DNA of 22,495 nt from Russula earlei (lineage: Eukaryota; Basidiomycota; Agaricomycetes; Russulales; Russulaceae), in assembly GCA_025769875.1 (NCBI GenBank), contig JAGFNK010000769.1, forward strand, positions 1 through 22,495. Direction: 5' to 3'. Position 1 is the first letter of the stretch; each line of letters starts with the position of its first letter. The notes beneath the pieces were generated by a model. The model had not been told where the DNA came from and searched no databases. It saw only the letters and a program-made list of their open reading frames with translations. A program made the translations under genes and the position numbers. Shown piece after piece: positions 1 through 8,974 of this stretch.

Positions 1-57
1 AGCAAGCAGTCCATAGTGAAAGGTAAGAAGTAAACGTAAAAGGAAAATGGTGTAACA
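1..57 (-). repeat. LTR-D fragment, minus orientation, cut by window edge
   Basis: The reverse complement of this stretch begins TGTTAC and matches, with a few changes, the start of the LTR at 13948 (shared ATTTTCCTTTTA and GTTTACTTCT blocks). It is therefore the first ~57 bp of a second LTR-D copy in the opposite orientation, continuing beyond the left edge. It abuts the old LTR-B at position 58. Whether it is a solo LTR or the end of a full element cannot be seen. Confidence 0.7.
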
Positions 58-503
58 GTGGTCATGAAAGAGTATCTTGGGGGTGAGGGGAATCTTTAAA
101 CAGAGTGGTTGTGAGGAGTACTCTGGAGGAGGAGAGTATCACAAATGGACAGTCTAAAGACTGCCATGCTACATTGGGGCTTATATACTTGTTACAAAGC
201 TGAGTATGAACTGTAGAAAATATCTCAGACTCTTTGGACTGCTCCAATTGGATTCAAGGGGCATAAACCTGTTGTGTCAGACCTATGGATGACTCAGAAT
301 GATTGGAGACATTGTGGAGCAATGACATCATAATGATATCACTGTGGAGTGCTTGGTGAGCATATGAGGTCATAGCAGAGCTGCTCAGTCAGCCATGATG
401 TCAGTGGAGCTTCATGACATCATATGGATTGTTCCAGGAGGTCTAGGAGTCCTTCCAGTGTTTTTGGACTTAGTGGCTGAGTGGCCATGTGGCTGGCACA
501 TGG
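58..503 (-). repeat. Old LTR-B copy, segment 1 of 3
   Basis: On the minus strand this is a diverged copy of the LTR at 18381-19208 and 19921-20757. It shares the TATATAAG promoter, the AGACTGTC-type transcript start, the TGACATCA-like motif array and the CCACATGGCCACTCAGCCAC block. It stops at 503, where a solo LTR-A is inserted, resumes at 1473 and finishes at 13505-13529 beyond gypsy-C. Its R-U5 end is missing at the left, where LTR-D begins. The divergence is visibly greater than between the two right-hand LTR-B copies, so this is the oldest layer of the nest. Confidence 0.7.
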
Positions 504-1467
504 TGTCAAGACTCACTGTTGAACAATCCAGTTCAAGAGTGAGATAGAAGCTTGGAGATGAGTCAACTGAGTTCAAGGATGAAGTTGGCAAAAAGTACAG
601 CCCAAACGAGTAGCAAGTACCAGAGAGGGACTGGTACTGGCTATGAGAGATGGTCTCAGAAAGTAAGGGCCAGGGTGTGCTAGATAGGGTGGTCCTGAAG
701 GAGTACCCTTGGTAATAGAGTGCCACAAATCAAATGGACAGTCTGAAGACTGTCCACTACTTTATTGAGTGTTTATATACTACAAGGGAACTGCTAAATA
801 GGGAACAAGTCATAACCTTGTTATCAAGCACAATGGATGGATGACCAAGAAGCTGGGGTATGCTTAGTGAGCATGCTCAGTCATGCTCAGTAAGCTGCTG
901 AGTAAGGAGGCCCATAATGATGAGTAAGGGCCTTTAGAGCCCACATGTTCACTGCTTAGTGCATGTGCCAAGCACCTGATTCATTTACTGTCAGTTAGTT
1001 TAGGGCCAGTCATTTGGGGACTTCGAGTATTTGGCAGTGGAGTAGTGTTGTCTATAAGGCCCCTTATATAGTTCTATTAGGGTCCTTAGAATCGACCCTA
1101 ATATCTCTATTAAGGTCCTTAGTATTGCCTTATAGTTCATTCTAAGGTTATTAGAGTTAGTCTAATAACACGTTACGGGGCCTATAGTATCTTTGTTAGT
1201 GTCTATTGTAGAGCACTTTGGGTCATCCTAAAGGGTCTTTAGGAAGCCTATAATATTGTCTTATATTGCTAGAAGGGTTGCCACTAAGTAGGGCTTGCTG
1301 TATGTCAATTGTGCCTAGAATCAATCGTGCAACAATGTGCATGCGATATTGTGGACACCTCTACTCACCCCTTTTGCTTGCATGACCAGGGTGGTATCAT
1401 AGAGGCTGGGTTTCCTCTAGTAGGGAAGGGTCCTTCTAGGACCCTCTCCAGGAACTGGTTCATGACA
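504..1467 (-). mobile_element. Solo LTR-A (964 bp) with 5-bp target duplication CATGG
   Basis: The segment runs from TGTCAAG to ATGACA and is the reverse complement of the 962-bp LTR at 8975-9936, clearly diverged. It is flanked by identical 5-mers CATGG at 499-503 and 1468-1472, the mark of a Ty3/gypsy-type insertion. LTR-B sequence continues on both sides, so it inserted into LTR-B. No internal region is present, so it is a solo LTR left by LTR-LTR recombination. Short open frames within it are not supported as genes. Confidence 0.85.
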
Positions 1468-1472
1468 CATGG

Positions 1473-1640
1473 TGGGTTACCCAAAAAGGGAGGAGGGTGT
1501 CCAAGTGAGCCACAGAGACTTGGAGGACAATGATCACTTGTGTTGTATGCTTGTAGAAAGGAATGGTTGCTGGAAATAGAAGTGGATAGATGAGGCAAAG
1601 TGAAAGAGACTACTTTGAGTGAAATGAAATGATTTGTGGC
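1473..1640 (-). repeat. Old LTR-B copy, segment 2 of 3
   Basis: This continues the old LTR-B after the solo LTR-A. In reverse complement it corresponds to roughly the first 150-170 bp of LTR-B, including a diverged CACTTTGC block. It ends in GTGGC (1636-1640), one copy of the gypsy-C target duplication, and the LTR-B match resumes at 13505. Confidence 0.6.
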
Positions 1641-1900
1641 TGTTACGGCGTCACGGCCATAAGAGCGTTAGCTCAAGGTTCAGTGGGGCCAAATCCCTGT
1701 GACAAGTTCAATGGGGCCAGCTCAAGGAGACCGGATCAGAGGTTTAGCATCTCAAGGCTGAGTCAGACAATGACTCAGTCCACAGACAGAGTCGATCTCC
1801 TGATTTCTCAGAAGAGGAGGATGATGAGGGAGAAGCAGAGGAGGAAGAGGAATACAAGGGTTCCTTGAGGTGTGCTCAGGTCAAGCAAGATGTAAGCCAG
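1641..1900 (-). repeat. Gypsy-C 3' LTR, distal part
   Basis: This matches 12899-13164 of the 5' LTR and holds the U5 end, finishing CGTAACA on the minus strand. It is separated from its other half (7754-8085) by the copia insertion. GCCAG at 1896-1900 is one copy of the copia target duplication. Confidence 0.88.
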
Positions 1901-2285
1901 TGTTGAACCGGAACCCGAACGGATCAAAGAAGGCGAAGACCTTCATACAAGGTTCAAGATCCGCTCATAGATGTTACGTGTTAGACAGAACTTTAGTATA
2001 TGCGCTTATGGCAATAGGGTTACGCATAGTACGCTATCTATCACAAGATGCAGCCTTATGCTGCGTCTAGAACGTTTCCACATCACGCGTCACTTAATGC
2101 GCGATATAGTGGACACCTGTAGTCACCTCTTTTGGACTTAGGAACAGCCCTGGGTCATAGAGGTATAAATACCATACTTGTAGACGAGTATACATATCGC
2201 TCTACACCCCAATATCACTTGAGCATTAGCACAACCTCTAAGGTGGGTTGCTTGGCCTGTTAGCTGCGCTCTATGCTGCGCAACA
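1901..2285 (+). repeat. Copia 5' LTR
   Basis: Begins TGTTGAACC and ends GCGCAACA, giving a TGTTG...CAACA terminal inverted repeat. It is 385 bp, the same length as the 3' LTR, with a single difference. It carries the promoter, with a TATA box at 2164-2170. Confidence 0.95.
2164..2170 (+). promoter_or_regulatory. TATA box of copia LTR (TATAAAT)
   Basis: TATAAAT lies 115 bp before the end of the 385-bp LTR, a sensible place for the U3/R border, with transcription expected about 30 bp downstream. The same motif is at 7627-7633 in the 3' LTR. The call rests on the motif and its position. Confidence 0.55.
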
Positions 2286-2297
2286 GGTTATGGGCCC
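2286..2297 (+). promoter_or_regulatory. Primer-binding site, half-tRNA initiator-Met type
   Basis: GGTTATGGGCCC starts at the first base after the 5' LTR. It is complementary, with one mismatch as I recall the tRNA, to the anticodon stem-loop of initiator methionine tRNA rather than to its 3' CCA end. This is the cleaved half-tRNA primer mode known from Drosophila copia. The tRNA itself is not in the window. Confidence 0.65.
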
Positions 2298-2453
2298 TGC
2301 AAGCCATGCGCCTTCATCGGCTGCAACAATGGCGAAGCATCCCTGAAGCCTGCATGCTGCGGCGAGCTAGTCTACCCTATGGGGAGACTATGTCGGCTTG
2401 TTTAATACAAATACTCTTACTGACGACCTCTAAGCCCTCTTCTAACAGCTACA

Positions 2454-3182
2454 ATGTCGTCGTCTCAACCCTCTGCCCCTGTTGTCCCCATCCTCGATGG
2501 TGCAAACTATGGTATTTGGTCAAAGGCTATGAAAGCCTACCTCATGTCCGTTGGACTGTGGGGTTATTGCAATGGCACTTTTGAACTGCCTACTGTCCCT
2601 GCCCTTCCTCAGGCGCCTCTTGCCGAAGAGATTGCTGCCCAGGCTGTCGCTCAGGCAGCTGTGAAAGAATGGAACAAAGGGAATGATATGGCAGTCGGTC
2701 ATATGGTCCTTAGATCGAGCATCGCGATCCAACAAGATCTTACGTCTTTGGATAACGCTGAGACCATCTGGAATCGCCTTGATACCCTTTATGGTACGGC
2801 GACTACCACCAGCATCTATAAGGACTTTAAAGAAGCCATCTCCATTCGCATTAACCCGAGCCAGCATCCTGGCCCACAAATGGATCGGATACACGCTGCA
2901 TTCCAGCGCCTTACCGCATCCTCCCTCATTATTCCTGACGCCTTACAGGCGCTCATCATGCTTGCAGCAATTCCCCCAAAATGGGAAATGCTTGTCCACA
3001 TTGTCACTCAGAACTATGATCTAACCGATCTTAGTCCATCTCACGTCCGAGAGGCTATTATCTCTCAATATCAAACTGAGATCAATCGTGGAACAAGCAA
3101 GAAGCACAGCGCGCAGAAGCTTTCAGCTGTCAAGCGCAAGCACGGTGACCCCTCCTTCTCCAATCAGCAGCAAGGGCAATAA
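2454..3182 (+). CDS. gag: Copia Gag, N-terminal and central part
   Basis: A 242-codon ORF in the gag position, 156 bp after the primer site. ATG 2454 is chosen because the protein opens like copia-type Gag, with VPILDGANYGIWSKAMKAYL near residues 10-30 (Gag N-terminal domain) followed by the helical UBN2/retrotran_gag-like core (an ETIWNRLDTLYG motif near residue 105). Gag forms the virus-like particle that packages the element RNA. No CCHC knuckle is present here. The stop at 3180-3182 appears to come from a one-base shift, because the next frame continues with GNKPKRDEDKD and then a basic tail. Truncation after residue 242 is therefore probably a lesion. I am sure of the family but not of the exact C-terminus. 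Confidence 0.85.
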   Translation: MSSSQPSAPVVPILDGANYGIWSKAMKAYLMSVGLWGYCNGTFELPTVPALPQAPLAEEIAAQAVAQAAVKEWNKGNDMAVGHMVLRSSIAIQQDLTSLDNAETIWNRLDTLYGTATTTSIYKDFKEAISIRINPSQHPGPQMDRIHAAFQRLTASSLIIPDALQALIMLAAIPPKWEMLVHIVTQNYDLTDLSPSHVREAIISQYQTEINRGTSKKHSAQKLSAVKRKHGDPSFSNQQQGQ

Positions 3183-3801
3183 GCCCAAGCGCGATGAAGA
3201 TAAGGACTAAGCGCCAGCGTGGCAAGCGCGGCGGCAAAGGAAAAGGGAAAGGCAAGGAGAAGGCTGATAACAGCCATGGTCCCGGACACTCCCACATTGC
3301 GGACGTTGCCGCACTCCCACTCCCGACCATTACCACTATCGCCCATCTGGGTCCTTCGGGGATCCAACAACGTACCGTCCCAACTGCGACTGACCCTCGC
3401 AAACGCACTCACGGCCCTTACAAGGCCTTAAACAAAGCGCTTGATCTTGCTGACAATCTTGGGGTAACTCCCACTATACAGACAGTCAAGACCCTCGAGC
3501 AGCGGATCTCGACTCAATCCGCTGCCTCGACAAGTGCAGTCAAACTTCCGTCGCCCGTCCCTGAGCCTATGGACCAGGACGATGGCGACTTCGCGCAAAC
3601 AAATACGTCGGATTTATTCGACATATATGACGGTATCCCAGAAGGTGCTGCCACCCCTGAGCGTGCTCCGACTCCGTCGGATGAAGCGCTTGATTGGGGC
3701 AGCGACCCCTGAAGATAACGAAGCGTGCGTGCGCCTCCCTCTCTCCTTTTCACTCGCTAAAGAACCTTTTAGCATCTCCCCAGCCCCTAAGCGGGCTAGA
3801 T
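3183..3801 (+). pseudogene. Copia Gag C-terminal region and Gag-Pol linker, frameshifted
   Basis: This continues Gag in three further frames. A short stretch GNKPKRDEDKD (3175-3210) leads into a longer open frame (3194-3712) with a Lys/Arg/Gly-rich basic run, a His-rich segment SHGPGHSHIADVA, and a conserved-looking block LGVTPTIQTVKTLEQR. A third frame (about 3705-3800) gives ATPEDNEACVRLPLSF. The basic tail could bind RNA in place of a zinc knuckle, which is absent. Each junction needs a one-base correction, at about 3180, 3200, 3705 and 3800. Catalytic function is not expected in this stretch. Confidence 0.65.
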
Positions 3802-4480
3802 ATGTCTAATAAGTGTTCGCTTGTATCATACAATGTACAAATTAGCGAAGGGACTACTTCCCTTCAAAGTGAATGTAACAAAAATTGTTCGAGATGTAGA
3901 GGAAAGCACGACTTGAGTAAAATGGGATCCTTATGGCTCCTTGACTCTGGCGCGTCCTGCACACTTCACCTTCGAAATAAAAGACTTTATAGAGTATACG
4001 CCGGCTTTGCCGCACGAAAGATCCCCTGTTAAAACTGCCGATAACACTATATATGTGGAAGGCAAAGGCGCTGTGTTGCTTCGGCACACTGTCAACTCTA
4101 AAACAGTTGTCACGCGCATTTCTCCTGTTCTCTATATTCCGAAAATTAACACTCGGATATTATCTATGGGGGAGTTTTTACAACAAGGGATGCATGCATT
4201 AGGGAATAGAAATCATATTTCCCTACGAGAGGACGGACGTATAATCCTGTCCTCTTACCCCTTATTCCCGGGTCAAACCACATATTGGTTAGACGCCTCA
4301 ATTGAAAGCGCGCAAGCGCATTCTCTTATCTACGCGGTAGATTATGATGTCATACACCGACGCCTTGGCCACCCATCTAAGGATGTCGTAACACGTGCTA
4401 AGACACATACCAAGGGTCTCCCTGAAGACCTGAAAATCCCTCAGGAACAGCCGGTATGTCCTGGCTGCGCTGCAAGGCAA
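3802..4480 (+). pseudogene. pol: Copia protease and GAG-pre-integrase domain, frameshifted
   Basis: The aspartic protease active site LLDSGAS is at 3937-3957 in frame 1. At about 3957 the frame moves by one and the fold continues as AHFTFEIKDFIEY in frame 2, with the typical copia protease tail (VLYIPKINTRILSMGEFLQQ). The GAG-pre-integrase zinc region follows at about 4335-4470: DYDVIHRRLGHPSKDVV, then CPGCA, which is the HHCC arrangement. The protease would cut Gag-Pol; the HHCC domain is the N-terminal part of integrase. An extra base near 4470 shifts the frame again before the catalytic core. All key residues remain; only the frame is broken. Confidence 0.85.
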
Positions 4481-5157
4481 GATGCCTGCATCTGCGCACC
4501 CCCCTTCTGAAACTCGTGCTTCCGCACCGTTCGAGCGTATCCACTCGGACCTTAAGAGTTTCCCTGTGAAGTCGTATCATAAGTACGAATATTTCGTCAG
4601 CTTCATTGACGATTATTCCTCCTATGCATGGATCACACTCTTAAAAAATAAAAAGTCGACCATAATGGCCGTCAAGCAATTCCTTGCTATGGTGAAGAAC
4701 CAATACAAAGCAGGAATCAAAGAGTGGATGTCTGATGCTGGCGGAGAGTACAAGTCCGAGGCCTTTGATAACGTCCTAAAGGACGAAGGAATTAAAATCC
4801 TGCAAAGCTGCCCCATACACTCCACAACAGAATGGACGCGCAGAGCGCTTTATGCGCACTGTAATGGACAAAGCTCAAGCAATGCGCCTTGAAGCTTGTC
4901 TACCTCCCTCCTGGTGGGAATTTGCAGTGAATCATGGGACACACTGTTACAATAGGACACCTGCCAGACGCCTTCAATGGCGTACACCCTACGAAGTCCT
5001 AAAGAACGAGGTCCCTGATATCTCACACCTCAGAGTATTTGGTTGCGGTGCATATGTGCACATACCAGAAAAGCGTCGAGTCAACAAGCTTTCGCCTAAA
5101 AGCGAGCTTATGATCTACCTTGGTCACACTGAGGGGATCAAAGCCTCACTCTTATGA
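4467..5157 (+). pseudogene. pol: Copia integrase catalytic core, frameshifted
   Basis: The rve-type integrase core would insert element cDNA into the genome. The DD35E triad is visible: Asp at 4548-4550 (IHSDLKSFP), Asp at 4734-4736 (WMSDAGGEYKS) and Glu at 4843-4845 (QQNGRAERFM). Correcting the +1 shift near 4811-4822 gives exactly 35 residues between the last two. The part up to about 4815 reads in frame 0 and the rest (MDKAQAMRLEACLPPSWW, then LRVFGCGAYVH) in frame 1, ending at 5157 after another shift. This is a single ancestral domain with intact catalytic residues and two frame breaks. Confidence 0.88.
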
Positions 5158-5600
5158 GGCTCCCTAATAATACGCTTTACACAAATGCTACCGCCCTGTA
5201 CGATGAGACCCTGTACCCCAAATGCGACAAAGCGCGCACTAAAGGTACCACGCGGATTAATGAACCGCGTGAGGAACTACCGCAACAACCTGTCGAAGAC
5301 ACCATTCCTGGTGTTGACGACCCATTCCCTACAATTAAAAGTGAGGACGATGAGCAGCCTATACAGGCGCCACAAGAAGAGGAACGCGAGCAAACGCCCG
5401 TCCCTCCTACACCGTCCCCTCCTCCCGTTGAAGAGCCTGTACCTCTTCGAAGGTCTCAGCGGTTGAGGAAAGTACCTACCCGTCCAGGCAACGTCTATGG
5501 TGAACGCAGACACCCCACAGAAGTGGAAAAAGACGTTCGGCGCACACGCACATGGAGAACAATGACAGAAAACCAACCCGGTAGCTCCGGTGAGGGATAG
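5154..5600 (+). pseudogene. Copia linker between integrase and reverse transcriptase
   Basis: An open frame of about 148 codons, acidic then proline-rich (PPTPSPPPVEEP), ending in the basic block RRSQRLRKVPTRPGNVYG. Copia polyproteins commonly have such a low-complexity linker, with an R-S-x-R-x-R-K type motif, between integrase and RVT_2. It begins MRLPNNTLYTNATALYDE, which continues the integrase C-terminal region after a one-base loss near 5145, and it ends at 5600 where the frame changes again. No catalytic motif is expected or seen. Confidence 0.65.
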
Positions 5601-6189
5601 TACGTCAGGATCGGCCACTCCAGGCCCTTACCCTCCTGTCGTCCTTGACGATCAACCGCCGCAAGCCTCTGAGGATGAGGTAGAAGACATTCTACGTCTT
5701 GCAAGGGAAGGGGGAGTCAAATTTCTGAACTATCTGCTCGCCCAAGCAGTTCCACTAAGTTCAGATGCACCTGATACTGCGAAGATTCGCGAATGGACCT
5801 TTAGGGACATTCTGCGAATGCCAAGTGAACTCCAAAAGGAGTGGAAAGATGCTTGTCGCGAGGAGTTGGAATCCCTCCGCAGACGCAAAGTCTTCGAACT
5901 AGTCGATCCTCCCAAGGATCGCAAAATAATTAAAAATAGATGGGTATTCGACCTTAAGTCTGATGGTCGTAAAAAAGCCAGACTAGTCGCCAAAGGCTTC
6001 TCCCAAGTAGAAGGCATTGACTATGACGAAATATTCTCACCCGTGGTACGGTTTGAGACAGTCCGCCTGATGATTGCGCTCGCAGCGCTCAAAAACTGGC
6101 ACATTAGCGGACTAGACGTCAAGACTGCCTTTCTCTATGGTGAGCTCGATGAAGAGCTCTATATGGAGCAGCCTGAGGCTTCAAAATAA
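5590..6189 (+). pseudogene. pol: Copia reverse transcriptase (RVT_2), N-terminal half
   Basis: A 199-codon open frame with the classic copia RT opening: [55 protein letters not shown], then [23 protein letters not shown]. The Asp of GLDVKTAFL is the first catalytic aspartate. RT copies element RNA into cDNA inside virus-like particles. The frame ends at 6189 because one G appears to be missing in the PEGF codons near 6177; frame 0 carries on with [10 protein letters not shown]. The first ~50 residues (Pro- and Ser-rich) belong to the linker. Confidence 0.9.
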
Positions 6190-6986
6190 AAGGCCAAGAG
6201 CGTAAAGTCATGCGCCTTAAACGCGCAATATATGGACTCAAGCAAGCGGCACTTGCTTGGTGGAAAGCCCTTGACAAGTCCATGGCCTCGCTCGGCCTTA
6301 TTCGCCTTATGTCTGACTCTGGGCTCTTTGTTAGTAAAGACAAGAGCATCATAGCCATCGTCTATGTTGATGATGTGCTCTTCTTTGGAGCAGACAAAAA
6401 ACAAATCAATAAAACAAAGGAGCGCTTCATGAAGCTCTGGGAATGTCGAGATCTGGGCGATGCCCAAGAATTTCTACGCATGCGCATTCAACGCAAGTCC
6501 GGCCAGATACATCTGGACCAGACTGAATATCTACAGAAAGTGCTGCAGCGTTTCGACTTGCTTAACGCAAACCCTGCTCCTACTCCGCTACCAGAGGGCT
6601 ATCACCCCTCTCCCAACACTTCCGCTGCTGACCCAGCCTTGCGGTCAAAATTCCAGCAAGTTATAGGATCACTCCTATACATAATGCTTGGAACGCGTCC
6701 AGACATAGCCTTTGCTGTCACAAAGTTGTCGCAACATGCTGCCAATCCCTCAGAGGATCATTTAAATCGTGCATACTATATTTGCCGATACCTCTTGGGA
6801 ACCGCCAATTATGCCTTGGTCTATGATGGACCATCTAATGGCGGCCTAATGGCATATGCTGACTCTGACTGGGCTTCTGATCCGACTAATCGGAAGTCCA
6901 CTACAGGCTATATGGTGAACCTGGCTGGAGCAATATTTTCGTGGAACTCACGAGCGCAGAAAACAGTTGCAGCTCTCCTCCACTGA
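6177..6986 (+). pseudogene. pol: Copia reverse transcriptase C-terminal half and RNase H start
   Basis: Frame 0 resumes at [20 protein letters not shown], then KQAALAWWK. The catalytic box YVDD is at 6363-6374 (IVYVDDVLFFG). RT finishes with IGSLLYIMLGTRPDIAFAV and leads into the RNase H domain with YADSDWASDPTNRKSTTGY (first RNase H acidic residues). The frame is lost at about 6970, where one extra base between GTTGCA and CTCTCC turns the expected LSSTEAEY into a stop (6984-6986). Catalytic residues of RT are intact. Confidence 0.9.
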
Positions 6987-7314
6987 AGCCGAGTATATGT
7001 CGCTCTCTGACACGAGCAGACAGTTAGTTTGGATTAAATCCTTACTAACAGAACTTGGCATCAATCTTGCTCCCATCCCACTGTTCGGTGATAACCAAGG
7101 CTCAATATTCTTAGCCTCCAACCCTGTGCAAGAAAAGCGCATCAAACATATTGACTTGCGCTATCACTTCATTCGTGAAGTCATACAAAATAAACAGGTG
7201 GAGCTATTCTTTATTGAAGGGGCTAACAACCCAGCCGACATGTTCACCAAGAACCTTGGTCGCGTCAAGTTCCTCAAATTCAGGGAGCAACTAGGACTAA
7301 CGTTCTACCCCTGA
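6967..7314 (+). pseudogene. pol: Copia RNase H, C-terminal part
   Basis: This reads LSSTEAEYMSLSDTSRQLVW (catalytic Glu), then GDNQGSIFLASNP (catalytic Asp), KRIKHIDLRYHFIRE and NPADMFTKNL, ending with a genuine TGA at 7312-7314. The last block is the hallmark end of copia Pol. RNase H removes RNA from the RNA/DNA hybrid. The domain is complete except for the frame break from the preceding segment. The apparent non-ATG start at 6967 is an artefact of the frameshift. Confidence 0.9.
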
Positions 7315-7354
7315 ATGTGGGAAAATGCTCACGGCATCTACCGATGCACTTAGC

Positions 7355-7363
7355 AAGGGGGAG
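7355..7363 (+). promoter_or_regulatory. Copia polypurine tract
   Basis: AAGGGGGAG lies directly before the 3' LTR. It is the expected plus-strand primer for cDNA synthesis. Confidence 0.85.
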
Positions 7364-7748
7364 TGTTGAACCGGAACCCGAACGGATCAAAGAAGGCGAA
7401 GACCTTCATACAAGGTTCAAGATCCGCTCATAGATGTTACGTGTTAGACAGAACTTTAGTATATGCGCTTATGGCAATAGGGTTACGCATAGTACGCTAT
7501 CTATCACAAGATGCAGCCTTATGCTGCGTCTAGAACGTTTCCACATCACGCGTCACTTAATGCGCGATATAGTGGACACCTGTAGTCACCTCTTTTGGAC
7601 TTAGGAACAGCCCTGGGTCATAGAGGTATAAATACCATACTTGTAGACGAGTATACATATTGCTCTACACCCCAATATCACTTGAGCATTAGCACAACCT
7701 CTAAGGTGGGTTGCTTGGCCTGTTAGCTGCGCTCTATGCTGCGCAACA
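7364..7748 (+). repeat. Copia 3' LTR
   Basis: 385 bp, identical to the 5' LTR except T at 7661 for C at 2198, a change at a CpG. It is followed by GCCAG (7749-7753), the second copy of the target duplication, and then by the remainder of the gypsy-C 3' LTR. Confidence 0.95.
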
Positions 7749-7753
7749 GCCAG

Positions 7754-8085
7754 CACAAGCAAGTTGTGATTGAGAGTGTACAGGGCAAGGGATGCGACAG
7801 GAAATGGGACAAAGCTAAGCTTGGGGCATTCCCCAGCTTTTACCAGCACTTAAATACTGTGTGTGGCGAGGCTATACAGTACCATAAGCAGAACAATAGA
7901 TAAAGGTGAGCCAATAGCACAAGTAACTCAACAATAAATGAAACACAATAAGTGAAACACAATAGATGAAACAATAGGGACCATCAGCATCAAGGGGTGA
8001 AATAGTAACCAAGGGGACAAGGGTGACAAGAGATAACAATAACAAAGAGATTATAGATGAACCAACAAGGAGGTAGATCATAACA
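7754..8085 (-). repeat. Gypsy-C 3' LTR, proximal (U3) part
   Basis: This matches 13165-13499 of the 5' LTR. On the minus strand it begins TGTTATGATCTACC at 8085. It keeps the tandem CAATAAGTGAAACA repeats (7932-7976) and the transcript-start motif AAGCTAAGCTT (plus strand 7812-7822). Its continuation is at 1641-1900. Confidence 0.9.
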
Positions 8086-8090
8086 TCATG

Positions 8091-8098
8091 CCCCCCTC
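8091..8098 (-). promoter_or_regulatory. Gypsy-C polypurine tract
   Basis: GAGGGGGG on the minus strand, followed by CATGA and then the LTR start TGTTATG. It has the expected position and composition for the plus-strand primer. Gypsy-G has a similar arrangement: a G run followed by TGA before the LTR. Confidence 0.7.
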
Positions 8099-8115
8099 AT
8101 GCTTAGTTCTCTGAA

Positions 8116-8974
8116 CTAATCGGTTTCAGGGCCCGACTCACGGAGCTCATCGCCTTCGACCTCTGGCCACACACTCTGGGGTCCTGTTGCCCTGGAGCAG
8201 AAGCCTCTGTAGCTTCAGTGAGTCCTCCTAAGGATACAATCCACTTGACCACTACAGTTGGTGTGAGGTCTGTTACAGTCCTTGTTCCAGTGCCCTCTGG
8301 TGTTACAGTGTTTGCAAACGTGTTGTCACTTTTGAAGCTGGTGACGCTGCACTTTAGTCATACAGGCGGGGGTGAGAGGGGTGTTGGGGGTGCTAGCATC
8401 GTCAGAGAACATCTGAGGGAAGTGGGAGGGTGACCCCATGGGGGCGTTGTTCTGGGACTGGTCAACATCGGTGAGGGCACCAGGGTCATGGAGGTTTTCA
8501 AGGGCCTGGGCAGCGTCGAAATGAAAAGGATGGTCCTCAATTAAGAGGCGGAGGTCAGAGGCAGTGACAGAGGGATGAGGGGCAGAGACAACAGGTCAAG
8601 TGATGAGCTTTTCTCCATAAGTGGGTTCTCCTCGACCCATGGTTCCTAGAAGCATAGGTTTGTCGTTATATAAGGTGACGCATAAGTATGGTAGCAGGTG
8701 TTTTCACCCATTAAAGTTAATGTAAAAGGGGGGAATATGTGTGTAAGGTTTGTAGACAAACCAGGGGGGACCAGGGTGAGTGGGGTCTGCTTTGGTTGGG
8801 GTTGGTGAGGGCATTCCTTCTCGAATGGCGAGTGGGTTGAGAGTGGCAGCAAGGTCTTGGACCTCAGCTTTGTCCATGACAACAAAGGTTCGTTGGTCAA
8901 TGATGTGTTGGATTTCTTCAGGTGACAGGGGTTCTTGTTTGATGGTGGGGGAAGGGGTAAGAATAGGTAGAGGG
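8116..8974 (-). pseudogene. Gypsy-C third ORF with CCHC zinc knuckle, decayed
   Basis: On the minus strand a Pro-rich N-terminal part (EPLSPEEIQHIIDQRTFVV, then GPPWFVYKPYTHIPPF) reads in one frame to about 8690. A second frame gives NDKPMLLGTMGRGEPTYGEKLIT and continues, through two in-frame TGA codons, to a CCHC knuckle CKHCNTRGHWNKDC at 8316-8275 (C-X2-C-X4-H-X4-C). It sits between the pol region and the polypurine tract, not in the gag position; gypsy-C has a separate Gag with its own knuckle. By position it is the counterpart of the intact ORF at 16800-18023. Both TGAs could be former CGA. The N-terminus is lost at the LTR-A. Function unknown; nucleic-acid binding is likely from the knuckle. 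Confidence 0.65.

Larger units (their letters stand above)
1901..7748 (+). mobile_element. Ty1/copia LTR retrotransposon, young, frameshifted
   Basis: A complete 5848-bp element on the plus strand: 385-bp LTRs (1901-2285, 7364-7748), a primer site directly after the 5' LTR, gag, then protease, integrase, reverse transcriptase and RNase H in copia order, a polypurine tract (7355-7363), and target duplication GCCAG (1896-1900, 7749-7753). The LTRs differ only at 2198 (C) versus 7661 (T), so insertion was recent. The coding region nevertheless shifts frame about eleven times, so this copy should not make a full polyprotein as written. Confidence 0.95.

Noticed and set aside
1309..1533. Open frame in solo LTR-A similar to one at 8918-9154 on the other strand
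   Set aside because: Both are antisense to the LTR and the similarity follows from the shared LTR sequence. No domain or start context supports a gene.
2520..3408. Minus-strand ORFs over the copia gag region
   Set aside because: Shadows of the sense Gag frame; no independent support.
2454..7314. Introns or programmed frameshifts joining the copia frames
   Set aside because: About eleven one-base steps, none with intron-like gaps; programmed shifting would use one or two sites. Indels or sequence error fit better.
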